NCBI GenBank assembly: GCA_016234925.1
Contig: JACRNI010000033.1
Coordinates: forward strand, 1 to 53,573
DNA from: Deltaproteobacteria bacterium
GTDB lineage: Bacteria; Desulfobacterota; GWC2-55-46; UBA9637; GWC2-42-11
Length of the DNA: 53,573 nt
Direction of reading: 5' to 3'
Shown here: positions 21,616-30,313 of the stretch, piece after piece
Position numbering within the stretch: the stretch's first letter is position 1
Layout of the letters: each line of letters opens with the position of its first letter
Notes under the pieces: model-generated
The model's input: the letters and a program-made list of their open reading frames with translations, nothing else
Databases searched by the model: none
What the model was told of the DNA's origin: nothing
Made by a program: the position numbers and the translations under genes

Positions 21616-22914
21616 TTAATTTCTCTGCCTGAACACCACACCAACCTTCTCCCCCTCCATAAACGGGTCAACACTGCCTGCATCAATCGCCTTTTTCATA
21701 ATCTTCAATGCCTCATATGATGCGTCAATGGTTTTTTTTATGTCTTCTTCTGAATGGGAATAACTTATGAAAACAGGGCCGCCAAATAGTATCCCCCTCT
21801 TAACAGTCTCCTGCAAAAACAAACTCTTGAATTCAAGGGAATCCCTGCCCTCGCTGTCCTTTGCGGCAATATGCCCTCTTACATACTGTCCGCCTATTTC
21901 AAAGGGAACATTCAAGTCTTTGGCAATCTTATTCACACCTTCATGCAGTTTTCTGCCAATATCCCAGATATGCTTTAAAACAGGCTTTGTCCGCAGTTCA
22001 TTTATAGTCGCCTTTGCAGCAGCAAGCCCCAATGTGTCGCCTGAATATGTCATTGAAAAAAACACCTCTTTTAACTCATTCATATATTCTTTTTTGCCGA
22101 CTACTGCTGATATTGGAATGCCGTTTGCCATACCCTTTCCAAAACACGCCAGATCAGGCGTTACATTATAATATTCCTGCGCGCCGCCTAATGCAAATCT
22201 AAAGCCAGTAACAATCTCATCCATTATAAACAATGCGCCGTTTTTATGGGCAGCATCCTTTATCTGCTGCAAAAAGTTTTTTCCATTAGTAACAGCAGGC
22301 TCTTTGCCCGGCACCTCCATTATTACACAGGCTATTTTATCTGGATATTCGCTGAATAGTTTTTCAAGGCTGGAGATATTGTTGTATTCAAAGGCATGCA
22401 TGAATTCTGCGTAAACCTTTGGTATGCCTTTGTTTCTGGGTGTTGTAACAGCAAACCAGTCCTGACACCCGTGGTAGCCGCAGTATGCAATGTGGTCTCT
22501 GCCTGTTGCCGCCCTTGCAATCTTTACGCTCGCAGATGTTGCATCTGCGCCATTCTTTGCAAACCTGACCATCTCTGCGCAGGGAATCATATCAACAAGG
22601 AGTTCGGCAACCTCTACCTCAAGCGTGTGCATGAGCGTAAATGTCGTGCCTTCTCTGAGTTGCTTAATAACAGCATCAACAACCGGAGGATAATCGTAGC
22701 CAAGCAGGATTGGGCCAAGCGCTAATGGATAATCAATATATTCATTGCCGTCAACATCCCAAACATGAGAGCCTTTGCCTTTTTGCAGATACTTCGGCGT
22801 AACGCCTCTTACAAACTGGTCAGGGCCCTTGCTCAAGGTCTGTGTGCCGCATGGTATAATCTTCTCTGCCCTCTGCCAAAGGTCTTCTGATAATGGAAAT
22901 TTTACCCTCATCAA
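21616..22914 (-). CDS. class III (GSA-type) aminotransferase
   Basis: 432 residues, PLP-dependent fold type I, closest in pattern to glutamate-1-semialdehyde aminomutase relatives found in glycan loci. FIMDEIVTGFRFALGG carries the PLP-binding Asp, CFGKGMANGIPISAV the Schiff-base lysine, and RFAKNGADATSASVKIARA the substrate/phosphate region. The context of sugar enzymes suggests a keto-sugar aminotransferase rather than haem synthesis. Its ribosome-binding site, GGAGG, lies at the edge of the hairpin repeat at 22916-23015. Confidence 0.82.
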   Translation of the reverse strand: MMRVKFPLSEDLWQRAEKIIPCGTQTLSKGPDQFVRGVTPKYLQKGKGSHVWDVDGNEYIDYPLALGPILLGYDYPPVVDAVIKQLREGTTFTLMHTLEVEVAELLVDMIPCAEMVRFAKNGADATSASVKIARAATGRDHIAYCGYHGCQDWFAVTTPRNKGIPKVYAEFMHAFEYNNISSLEKLFSEYPDKIACVIMEVPGKEPAVTNGKNFLQQIKDAAHKNGALFIMDEIVTGFRFALGGAQEYYNVTPDLACFGKGMANGIPISAVVGKKEYMNELKEVFFSMTYSGDTLGLAAAKATINELRTKPVLKHIWDIGRKLHEGVNKIAKDLNVPFEIGGQYVRGHIAAKDSEGRDSLEFKSLFLQETVKRGILFGGPVFISYSHSEEDIKKTIDASYEALKIMKKAIDAGSVDPFMEGEKVGVVFRQRN

Positions 22915-22915
22915 G

Positions 22916-23015
22916 CCTCCTGATAGATGATTACACAGATTTTTTAAAAAAAGCGATTACACAGATTTAAAAAAGTAATCGTGTTGCCTGAATCTGTGTA
23001 ATCATAGTATCTCCT
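22916..23015. repeat. GATTACACAGAT hairpin with Shine-Dalgarno at its edge (family 4)
   Basis: It starts CCTCCTGATAGATGATTAC and ends GTAATCATAGTATCTCCT. It is nearly the same as 40916-41039. On the minus strand the left end gives AGGAGG four bases before the aminotransferase ATG, and the right end gives AGGAGATACTATG, a second ribosome-binding site with an ATG that opens a 13-codon leader frame. From 23016 to 23277 I see no gene or clear element. Confidence 0.8.
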
Positions 23016-23277
23016 GTTTATCAATCTCCATGTCTGATATTTGCAACTATTATGCCACAAAACATTGACATTAAAACTAGAGAACTAACTTATTGATATT
23101 GCTTGATAATTATGAGATTTGCAGGATTTCAAATGGAAAAGATAATTTAAATTTAGAAAAAATTCTAGGTAAAGGCTGTCAAATATATGACTTCATTAGA
23201 AAAGTTTGGGGCAAAAAATGCTCGCCAGTATAACTATTATACCGAATCTGCATAATTTACAAAACTACCGCCATCGC

Positions 23278-23399
23278 ACGAAAGCAAGAAATGGCTTTAG
23301 ACAAGGCGGACGACGAGGAAAACCGCAGGCATACTTTTATAGTATGTTGAGGATTTTTCGAGGAGTCCAACACAGTATAAAGGCATTTATTGCTTTCGT
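23278..23399. repeat. 122-bp palindrome (family 2) abutting fabI stop
   Basis: Outer arms ACGAAAGCAA and TTGCTTTCGT enclose the core GCATAC...ATAGTATGTTGAGG. The right arm ends one base before the fabI stop codon. This copy is the 'empty site' for the 27-bp insertion seen at 42921-42947. Confidence 0.85.
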
Positions 23400-23400
23400 A

Positions 23401-24168
23401 TTACATCCCCACAATATTATACCCTGCATCCACATATATAACCTCGCCTGTTACGCCGCTTGACAGGCTGCTTGAAAGATAAAGCGCGGTGTTTGCAACA
23501 TCCTCTGTAGTAATATTTCTTTTTAGAGGCGCCTTGTTTTCAACAGCATGGAGCATGTCTTTAAAACCGCTTATGCCCATTGCAGCAAGGGTCTTTATAG
23601 GCCCTGCTGATATTGCATTTACCCTGATATTTTTCTGCCCCAGGTCTGCTGCAAGATATTTCACGCTCGCCTCAAGCGCAGCCTTTGCAACGCCCATTAC
23701 ATTGTAATTCGGCACAACCTTTTCGCTTCCGTAGTATGTCATTGTTATAATACTCCCGTTGTTTGTCATAAGGGGATACGCCCTCTTTGCAAGCGCAACC
23801 AATGAATATGCGCTTACATCCATTGCAAGTTTAAAGCCTTCTCTTGATGTGTCAACAAACATGCCTTTTAATTCTTCCTTGTTTGCAAATGCAATTGAAT
23901 GGATAAGTATGTCAAGACTTCCCCACTGCTGTTTTATGTTTTCAAACACAGCATCTATCTCGCTGTCATTTGTTACATCGCATGGCAGAATAACCTTTGA
24001 ACTCACTGACTCTGCAAGGGGTCTTACCCTGCTTTCAAGCGCAGCGCCTGCATATGTAAATGCAAGTTCACAGCCTTCTTTATGCAAGGCCTGCGCGATT
24101 GCCCACGCAATGCTCCTTTCATTCGCAACGCCGAATATCACTGCCTTTTTATTATCAAGCATGCCCAT
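23401..24168 (-). CDS. fabI: enoyl-[acyl-carrier-protein] reductase (NADH)
   Basis: 255 residues, the usual FabI length. FabI reduces trans-2-enoyl-ACP in the last step of each fatty acid elongation cycle. The SDR-like N terminus is [20 protein letters not shown]. The FabI-type active site shows as [22 protein letters not shown] with Tyr-x6-Lys, and [15 protein letters not shown] forms the substrate loop. ATG 24168 is followed by GMLDNKK. The gene stands alone, with a family-2 palindrome on each side (23278 and 24204). Confidence 0.95.
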   Translation of the reverse strand: MGMLDNKKAVIFGVANERSIAWAIAQALHKEGCELAFTYAGAALESRVRPLAESVSSKVILPCDVTNDSEIDAVFENIKQQWGSLDILIHSIAFANKEELKGMFVDTSREGFKLAMDVSAYSLVALAKRAYPLMTNNGSIITMTYYGSEKVVPNYNVMGVAKAALEASVKYLAADLGQKNIRVNAISAGPIKTLAAMGISGFKDMLHAVENKAPLKRNITTEDVANTALYLSSSLSSGVTGEVIYVDAGYNIVGM

Positions 24169-24203
24169 TAAAAAAACCTCCGTATTAGAATTTCCAGCAA
24201 TTT

Positions 24204-24329
24204 ATACAGAGCGTCATAACTTTACATACCTGCGTTGCTCCTCGGCTCGTCGCTGCGGCGTATACTGGAAATACGCCTCACTCCTCGCCTTCGTCGCGCC
24301 TTGGTCTGTTTTGTTCTAACGCTCTGTAT
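24204..24329. repeat. 126-bp palindrome (family 2) between fabI and galT
   Basis: Outer arms ATACAGAGCGT and ACGCTCTGTAT enclose a core with GGCGTATACTGGAAATACGCC. It occupies most of the space between the divergent fabI and galT genes. Confidence 0.8.
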
Positions 24330-24380
24330 GCTGTTCTGCTTATAACGCTGTGTATAGCATTCCCCGCATATTTTTTCAAT

Positions 24381-24408
24381 TGATTTATTGCAAAATTTTG
24401 CTATCATT
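24381..24408 (+). promoter_or_regulatory. candidate promoter for galT
   Basis: TTGATT (24381-24386) and TATCAT (24403-24408) are 16 bases apart. The galT ATG follows only five bases after the -10 box and no Shine-Dalgarno is visible, so the transcript could be leaderless or nearly so. This is a sequence match only. Confidence 0.35.
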
Positions 24409-24413
24409 CTATC

Positions 24414-25409
24414 ATGCCTGAATTAAGACTAAATCTAGTAACAAGGGAATGGGTGGTTATTGCCCGTGAAAGGGCAAAAAAGCCGGAGGATTTTAAAAAG
24501 GCAGGCTATATAAAAAAAGAAATAGAGCCTTTTATTGATACATGCCCTTTCTGCCCGGGAAACGAATCAAAAACCCTTGGCGAGATATTCAGGATTTCTG
24601 CTGGGAAAGACTGGAAGGTCAGGGTTGTGCCGAATAGATTCCCTGTGTTTTCCGCCGCAGGCGAAAGGCTCAGAAAAACAGACGGGCTTAAACGAATGGT
24701 AAGCGGAGTAGGCGCGCATGAGGTTATAATAGAAACCCCGCTTCACAATATGACAACTGCGCTCCTTCCTGTTGAACAAACAACTGACATTATCAGGACA
24801 TACAAAAACCGTTTTATTTCGCTGCATCAGGATCCAAGGATTGAGCATGTTATAATCTTTAAAAATCACGGAGAAGGCGCAGGCGTATCTGTTGAACATC
24901 CGCACTCTCAGGTAATTGCAGTGCCAATAATACCTATTCAATTCAGAGACAGGTTTGAGTCTGCCGCTCATTTTTTCGATGACACGGGCGAGTGCCTTAT
25001 GTGCATGACAATAAGAAAGGAAAAAGAGGAAGGGACAAGGGTTATTCTGGACACCGAACACTTTCTGACATTCATTCCATATGCCGCCTTATCGCCGTTT
25101 CACACATGGATATTTCCAAAAAGGCATTCAGCATCATTCTCTGACATAACAGATTTAGAAATCAAAGACCTTGCCAACACATTAAAAACAATACTTTCAA
25201 AACTTTACTATGGTCTTGACAACCCTGATTTTAATTATGTATTACGCTCTCACAGGCCAAGAGACTGCGATATGGAATATTTTCACTGGTATATAAGCAT
25301 TGTTCCGAGGCTGTCAAAAGAGGCAGGCTTTGAACTGGGCAGCGGCATGTACATCAACCCCAGCATCCCTGAAGAAAATGCAAGATTTTTGAGAGAAGTG
25401 AAGGTTTAG
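24414..25409 (+). CDS. galT: galactose-1-phosphate uridylyltransferase
   Basis: 331 residues. The enzyme exchanges UMP between UDP-glucose and galactose-1-phosphate in the Leloir pathway. CPFCPGNES holds the metal-binding cysteines. The active-site H-x-H-x-Q appears as EHPHSQVIAVP with the UMP-accepting His, and the second half-domain shows HTWIFPKRH. It is the only plus-strand gene in the first 28 kb, and may feed UDP-sugars to the glycan locus or storage polysaccharide. Its 3' end overlaps the truncated histidine kinase tail-to-tail, and a hairpin at 25419 can terminate both. Confidence 0.92.
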   Translation: MPELRLNLVTREWVVIARERAKKPEDFKKAGYIKKEIEPFIDTCPFCPGNESKTLGEIFRISAGKDWKVRVVPNRFPVFSAAGERLRKTDGLKRMVSGVGAHEVIIETPLHNMTTALLPVEQTTDIIRTYKNRFISLHQDPRIEHVIIFKNHGEGAGVSVEHPHSQVIAVPIIPIQFRDRFESAAHFFDDTGECLMCMTIRKEKEEGTRVILDTEHFLTFIPYAALSPFHTWIFPKRHSASFSDITDLEIKDLANTLKTILSKLYYGLDNPDFNYVLRSHRPRDCDMEYFHWYISIVPRLSKEAGFELGSGMYINPSIPEENARFLREVKV

Positions 25410-26626
25410 TCGGTTGTCAAAAAATGCAACTGCATTTTTTTGGGTTTACACTGAAATATTCTCACCAGAAAATCATTGACCAGTTCAATCAGATTTTTCG
25501 TTGATTGTTTTATTTTCAAAACCGCGTCTTTCGCGGAATCGGGCAATTGGCCGAAAGAACCGCCGTAAAGCAATTCGCTGAAACCTTTTATAATCGCCAT
25601 CGGCGCCTTGATTTGATGCGAAGCGAATGAAAGAAATTCCGATTTGAATCTGTTTAATTCATCAAGCTGTTTATTAACGGCTTGAAACATTTTAGCCAAA
25701 ATCATTAATTCCTCGCGCTGTTGGTCTTGTTTTCTGATGCTGTGGACGAGAAAATAACTGAAAATACTGACCAAAACCAAAGTGATTCCCGCCACCGGCC
25801 GCATTGTGGCGGTATCGCTGATAAAAAGAAGCGAAGCAACCAAAAGCCACAAAGCGACAATCAAAACATTCGCGCCAATGAGTTTAATGTTGAAGGTTTT
25901 GAATTTGACAATAGAATAAGCAAGAAAACCGATAAAAATTGACATTCCGAAATAACCATATTGTTCAAGTCGCCAATTTTGAGTGAAACTCTGAGTAATA
26001 TTCCCCCATTCCAATCCTATTAAAAATAGCAATATACCGATTGTAATATATAAAATCTGTTTCCTTAAAGCAGCATCTTTTTTGACTTGTGTATATCTTA
26101 AAATTGATAAAATAATAATCCAAGAAATAAAAATGAATTCTATTATAATACTATAATAAATAATTGAACCTTCTCCCACTGCTCTATCACAATTTGTAAA
26201 ATCAAAAAATTCTAATGTGAATATGGTTGACAGCCTTATTATCATTGGTAATAATAATCCACTAATAACTAATTTCCCAAAAAAACTTAAATCTTTCTTT
26301 TCTATAAATATATATATTAAATAAAAACCAAGTGCGTAAATTATAGGATCTAATAATATAAGTACAGACCAAAAAAACATTGTATAGTACGATTTTTCAG
26401 TTGCCCATAAAATCAAATCAAAAAATAGCCATAATGAAAAAGAGAGAACAATAGAAATCAATATCTTATTGATTAAAAGTTTCCTACTTTTTAAGAAAAT
26501 CAATAAACCCAGCGCTAATGAAACTAAAATAGGTACTAAATGAGAATAATAAACTAAATGGTTAAAAACATTGCCTGAAAATATCAAAAATTTCGCCGTA
26601 TCCCAATTACAAATTGATGTGTCCAT
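25406..26626 (-). pseudogene. sensor histidine kinase truncated after the HisKA domain
   Basis: 406 residues. About eight hydrophobic segments (residues 15-290) form a membrane sensor like those of many Patescibacteria kinases. A HisKA dimerisation domain follows, with the H-box FLSFASHQIKAPMAIIKGFSELL (phospho-acceptor His near residue 340). After LIELVNDFLV the family sequence stops and a tail (RIFQCKPKKMQLHFL) is encoded by the hairpin at 25419-25440. The HATPase_c domain (N, G1, F, G2 boxes) is absent, so it cannot autophosphorylate. The low G+C and style of the N-terminal half point to recent transfer, and the hairpin marks the breakpoint. Confidence 0.8.
25419..25440. terminator. A/T hairpin between galT and the kinase, also a shared repeat
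   Basis: AAAAAATGCA and TGCATTTTTT pair with a 2-nt gap and are flanked by GGGTTTACA. It can act as a bidirectional terminator. The same hairpin with the same GGGTTTACA flank occurs at 45388-45409, so it is a repeat as well. Confidence 0.6.
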
Positions 26627-26629
26627 ATT

Positions 26630-27122
26630 TTATAAATTTTTATGATATTTCTTTAAGTATACTTTTTTAAAGTAAGTTGGTATATACGGCAAATACTTTT
26701 TAAAAGTTTTTATTGGTAAAAACTGGATTGAACTAATTATTTTTCTGCAACCTCTTTGCTCACAACAACATTTCATCTTCCAAAAAACATCATGCTCAGA
26801 AATAGAATAATCAAAGGTTATTTCTTTGTCTTTCCTGATATTTTTTAATGCCACAAAAGTGATATTACCTTTAATACCGGCGTTTGGATTGCAAGAAATG
26901 GTTTATAAAACCAAAAGGGGTTCCGGCTATATCTATCCATACATTCTCGCCTATTCCAATCCAATTCGGCCCCATTTGAGATTCTTCAGCGTTTTTAGCA
27001 TCTGTTGTAAATTTTTTAATCAATCCCTTTGCAGTAAAAATTGTTTCTCCTTTTTTAATATCTTTTTCCGCAAAAATTCCTTTTCCTTGTGTTTTACTTT
27101 TTTTAATATAAATTTTTGCCAT
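26630..27122 (-). pseudogene. SET-domain protein with a +1 frameshift
   Basis: The first frame (27122 down) reads MAKIYIKKSKTQGKGIFAEK, which matches a SET-domain start (G-x-G-x-F/V-A), and runs to FGFINH. The second frame continues VALKNIRKDKEITFDYS and ends with CCCEQRGCRKII, the SET-I/post-SET region with the Y of the active site and post-SET cysteines. Removing one T from the ATTTC at 26896-26898 rejoins them as NHSCNPNAGIKG, the canonical NHSCxPN motif. Bacterial SET proteins methylate lysines. It is either a recent pseudogene or a base-calling error. Confidence 0.8.
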
Positions 27123-27125
27123 AAT

Positions 27126-27809
27126 TTATTTAACAATAATCGGAGATATCATTGTTTTTGCTTTCCAATATTCACAATTTCTCGGTGGATTAACTCTTAC
27201 AATTGCTTTTTTAATATTTTTTAATTTAAATCCCGCTTCTTGCAACTTTTTTAAATGGGTTCTGCTGAAATTATTCACTTCATCGGAATAATAAGTAAAA
27301 ATTCCGCCTGATTTTAATTTTCTGTAAGCAAAAGGAAAAAAGATAAAATGAATTTTATCAAATTCTTTTTCAGTTAAAGGAAAAGTGTCAAATAAAATTC
27401 CGTCAATACTCTCATCGGGAATTTTATCTATCACTTCTTCCCAAAATCCCTCTAAAATTTCGGTTTTATATTTTGCTTTCTTTGCGAATTGTCTCGCCTT
27501 TTTAGCCACTTCTTTATTTGCCTCAATAATAATGTGTTTTTTAATGTTATGCCGTTGAATAAATCCCGCTGAAATTCCCATTCCAAAACCCAATTCTAAA
27601 ACAGTCCCGCCTTTTAAAGTGGATATTCTTGCCAACTCTTTCATATACGGAGTTTCCCAATCTTCCATAACCGCTTGATCAAAAATTTTTAATTCGTGGT
27701 CGGAATAATCCGCTTTAGCCGTTTTCCAATCAGACTTTTTATTTATCTTGTCCATTTTCTCTTTCAATCCTCTCTCCCATTTTGTTTTAAGCGCATTTTT
27801 ATTTTTCAT
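27126..27809 (-). CDS. class I SAM methyltransferase, guanidinoacetate/arginine N-methyltransferase-like
   Basis: About 227 residues from MKNKNALKTKWERGL. Motif I is TVLELGFGMGISAGFIQ, the acidic end of strand 2 is HIIIEANKEVA, and GILFDTFPLTEKEFD follows. This pattern is shared with guanidinoacetate methyltransferase and the arginine N-methyltransferase 2 group. Longer frames to 27863 overlap the upstream fragment and are not preferred. It is the only apparently intact gene in the AT-rich foreign block. The substrate is unknown. Confidence 0.7.
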   Translation of the reverse strand: MKNKNALKTKWERGLKEKMDKINKKSDWKTAKADYSDHELKIFDQAVMEDWETPYMKELARISTLKGGTVLELGFGMGISAGFIQRHNIKKHIIIEANKEVAKKARQFAKKAKYKTEILEGFWEEVIDKIPDESIDGILFDTFPLTEKEFDKIHFIFFPFAYRKLKSGGIFTYYSDEVNNFSRTHLKKLQEAGFKLKNIKKAIVRVNPPRNCEYWKAKTMISPIIVK

Positions 27810-27813
27810 AAAT

Positions 27814-28053
27814 TTATTTCTTTTTTTCTTTTGCGTTTTTTGCCACATATTCGTCAAATTCAATGGCTATAACTTTTTTTGCCCCTGCTCGTGCCGCAAA
27901 AAGGGCGAGGATTCCGGAGCCAGTCCCCATATCCAAAACAATATGACTCGGCTTAACCGCCCTTTTTATCGCCACTTCAAAACCCCTTGTCCTTTTTTCA
28001 TCTACAAGACATTCATTCACTAAATCTATTTCACTGAAAGCTTGTTCAGGCAT
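27814..28053 (-). pseudogene. truncated methyltransferase (PRMT/PrmA-like N-terminal fragment)
   Basis: 79 residues. VLDMGTGSGILALFAARAGA is SAM motif I, followed by KKVIAIEFDEYVAKNAKEKKK, and then the gene stops. Everything after the first beta-alpha-beta unit is missing, so the SAM site is incomplete. The 3' end shares the 20-mer TGCCACATATTCGTCAAATT (plus-strand reading) with the 3' end of the membrane-protein gene at 29169, and both proteins end FDEYVA-x-x-A-(K/R). A recombination endpoint is likely. Confidence 0.65.
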
Positions 28054-28069
28054 AAATGTTTAACCTTAT

Positions 28070-28192
28070 TATTCCCTCTCCCCTTGTGGGAGAGGCGGGT
28101 ACCCATACAAAGTATGGGTGGGGTGAGGGGGATTAAAATAATTTTCACCCTCCCCTTAATCCCCTCCCGTCAAGGGAGGGGAGATATTCTGC
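28070..28192. repeat. C/G-rich composite hairpins (family 5)
   Basis: It consists of CCCTCTCCCCTTGTGGGAGAGG, then ACCCATACAAAGTATGGGT with GGGTGAGGGGGATT, then CTCCCCTTAATCCCCTCCC paired with GTCAAGGGAGGGGAG. Related units are inserted in pseG (20501), nadE (43658) and queA (49495). A degenerate GGTGGGCGCAGCACA piece of the 9037-type doublet lies at 28230-28250. Confidence 0.75.
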
Positions 28193-28269
28193 GCTCTCTG
28201 CTGCATATAATTCCTATGTTGTTTTTTTGGTGGGCGCAGCACATCCTGCTTACTATTCAATTTTTAAGT

Positions 28270-28299
28270 TTGACACCTTTGCAGCCTATTTGATAAGAT
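28270..28299 (+). promoter_or_regulatory. candidate sigma-70 promoter for vapBC
   Basis: TTGACA (28270-28275) and TAAGAT (28294-28299) are 18 bases apart, upstream of the antitoxin start at 28328. This is a sequence match only. Confidence 0.5.
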
Positions 28300-28327
28300 T
28301 GCCATGTATCTAAACATTGGAGATGAT

Positions 28328-28567
28328 ATGATTACCGTTAAATCAAGCAAAAAAGACCTGATTGCCTTTCCCGAAAACCTCCTGAATAAACTTGGTATAA
28401 AAGAAGGGGAAAAGATTGATGTAAGGGCAAAAAAGGGCTCACTTGTTATCATTAAAGAGGCAGAAGAATTTTTTGCCCTGGAGGGTTCACTTAAAGATGT
28501 TGACATTGAAACCCCCATTAATGAACTTCGCAAGGATTGGGAAAAGTGGAAACCAGAATTATTGTAG
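28328..28567 (+). CDS. vapB: AbrB/MazE-type antitoxin (VapB)
   Basis: 79 residues from ATG 28328, preceded by GGAGATGAT. The AbrB swapped-hairpin DNA-binding domain is seen as ITVKSSKKDLIAFPENLLNK and LGIKEGEKIDVRAKKGSLVI. The acidic C-terminal tail (DWEKWKPELL) would bind and block the toxin. An earlier in-frame ATG at 28304 lacks a better ribosome-binding site. It overlaps the VapC gene and is expected to autoregulate the operon. Confidence 0.85.
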   Translation: MITVKSSKKDLIAFPENLLNKLGIKEGEKIDVRAKKGSLVIIKEAEEFFALEGSLKDVDIETPINELRKDWEKWKPELL

Positions 28568-28938
28568 ACACGGACATTATTATTGACTACCTCAAAAAGA
28601 GGCAGCCGGGAGCCGAACTTCTTAAAAAGGCTTATCTCAAATACAGCATCCATGTAACCTCTATAACAGTCTATGAACTTCTTTACGGCGTCCAGAAAAA
28701 CGGCAGAGTAGACCTTATAAACAGGCTTCTCAGATATGTAACTATTATCCCTTTTGATGATGCAGCAGCAAGGAAAGCCGCGGCTATCCATTATGCCCTC
28801 AAAAGCAAAGGGATGGATATTGGAATCAAAGATTCTTTTATCGCAGGTATCTGCGAGGCTCATAACATGTCGCTCCTTACTGGAAATTTAAAGCACTTTA
28901 ATCGCATACCGAGTTTAAAACTCCTTTCATTTGAATAA
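28546..28938 (+). CDS. vapC: PIN-domain ribonuclease toxin (VapC)
   Basis: About 130 residues, full length for VapC. IIVDTDIIIDYLKKRQPG holds the first catalytic Asp, TSITVYELLYGVQ the conserved Glu, and MDIGIKDSFIAGICEAHNMSLLTGN the remaining acidic residues. A GTG at 28546 in the antitoxin's last codons is the likely start (METRIIVDTD); a TTG at 28537 is possible. Unlike the PIN remnant at 17761, the catalytic set is complete, so this pair should be active. Confidence 0.88.
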   Translation: METRIIVDTDIIIDYLKKRQPGAELLKKAYLKYSIHVTSITVYELLYGVQKNGRVDLINRLLRYVTIIPFDDAAARKAAAIHYALKSKGMDIGIKDSFIAGICEAHNMSLLTGNLKHFNRIPSLKLLSFE

Positions 28939-28998
28939 AAAGGGGTTAAAAATTTCGGGCATAAGATGTTTAACTTACCTATCTGTTTTCAATTTTTA

Positions 28999-29053
28999 GT
29001 AGGGGTTTGATTCATCAAACCCGCATATCGGGTCGGATAAATCCGACCCCTAC
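28999..29053. repeat. REPIN-like doublet GTAGGGG...CCCCTAC (family 1)
   Basis: Its hairpins are GGTTTGATTCATCAAACC and GGTCGGATAAATCCGACC. A further hairpin of GGGTTCAATTTT paired with AAATTGAACCC follows at 29079-29103. The 230-bp gap 28939-29168 holds only these. Confidence 0.85.
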
Positions 29054-29168
29054 TCCTTATATTCAATTTTCCAAGCGGGTTCAATTTTGCAAATTGAACC
29101 CGAATAGTTTGTATCAAGGTAATCACGAAATTTAGGGAGCAGGTTGCAAAATCTTATCTTTAAATCCG

Positions 29169-30305
29169 TTATCTAAAATATTTCTTTCTTGCGATTTCTG
29201 CCACATATTCGTCAAATTTAATGACTCTGCCTCTTTTTTTCACATCTAGCCACTCTTCAAAGAGTCCATTGAGAACCTTTTTTTTATAATGGTAACGAAA
29301 TACTTCTATTGAGATTATAAATAGGACAGATAAAAAATAAATGAGATATTGGTTCAAAAAATGCCAGAAATTTGCAAAACTAAAACTGTATGGCGGTCCT
29401 ACAAACCTAGAGATCAATACTATAACAAAAACAATAGCACCAGAGTAATCATATAATATATTATTACATTTAGATTTATCCTTCACAATTTTTTTAAGTT
29501 TATCATCCCCAAATTTAGGGTATGAATCAGATTGACTTATTTGCTGCGCTAGAAAGACATTTTTATAATAGTGCCAAAAAGCCCTTTCTGGCAGTGAAAA
29601 TGGGTACACTAATAATAGCAATATCCAAACAAGTGAATTTAACATTGCATTATAAAAATAAGGTTGTGTATATGGTGTAATGCCATTATTTAATATCTCT
29701 GTTAATATCGCATTATTATTGGTTTTCCAAATACTGTGCCTTGAAAGTTCAAAAAATATGTAAAAATAAAAGAACAAAACAACAAAAAATAAAAAATTAA
29801 AGAATGCCCATGCTATTCCACTATCTTTCTCTCCTCCTGAAAAATTAGGTCTACTTTTATTAGTATCATCAGTATCTCCTACAGGTAACAATAAGTAGTG
29901 CTTTATTTCTGGCAAGACATCGCAAAGTATTTTACGAAGGTGTTGTATAGACTTCCAATATCTTATCTTGTGATTTTTAGACTTACTATATTGTCGTTGT
30001 CCCATGTGTAGTAAAAAATACACAAAAATAGATATAAATATGCCGAATCCACCGTATAGTAACCCTACAATGCTTTCAGGATGGGCTAGAACAAGTTTTA
30101 ATCCTAAAATAGTATAAGCAATATATGAAGACAATATTGTTAAAAATACTTTTATGTAAGAAGATATTTTATCATTGATAAATCTAATTTCAGCGAATAA
30201 TTGATTATATTCATTGATTAGATAGTTCGTGGGGAAAGTCCCCTTATATTCTTTATATGGACTTAATCCTTTTTTGATTCCTTTTGTAATTTTATTCTCA
30301 TCCAT
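29169..30305 (-). CDS. multi-pass membrane protein of unknown function
   Basis: 378 residues with about seven hydrophobic segments: two near residues 45-100 (FLTILSSYIAYTILG and VGLLYGGFGIFISIFVYFLL), two or three in the middle (FFNFLFFVVLFFYFYIFF, MLNSLVWILLLLVYPFSL), and two near the C terminus (IVFVIVLISRFVG, YLIYFLSVLFIISIEVF). The cytoplasmic loops are rich in Lys, Tyr and Asn. The gene is markedly AT-rich compared with its neighbours, suggesting acquisition. The last residues FDEYVAEIARKKYF match the end of the methyltransferase fragment at 27814. I do not recognise a family; a membrane effector in a defence or TA setting is possible but unproven. Confidence 0.65.
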   Translation of the reverse strand: MDENKITKGIKKGLSPYKEYKGTFPTNYLINEYNQLFAEIRFINDKISSYIKVFLTILSSYIAYTILGLKLVLAHPESIVGLLYGGFGIFISIFVYFLLHMGQRQYSKSKNHKIRYWKSIQHLRKILCDVLPEIKHYLLLPVGDTDDTNKSRPNFSGGEKDSGIAWAFFNFLFFVVLFFYFYIFFELSRHSIWKTNNNAILTEILNNGITPYTQPYFYNAMLNSLVWILLLLVYPFSLPERAFWHYYKNVFLAQQISQSDSYPKFGDDKLKKIVKDKSKCNNILYDYSGAIVFVIVLISRFVGPPYSFSFANFWHFLNQYLIYFLSVLFIISIEVFRYHYKKKVLNGLFEEWLDVKKRGRVIKFDEYVAEIARKKYFR

Positions 30306-30313
30306 TTTAATCT

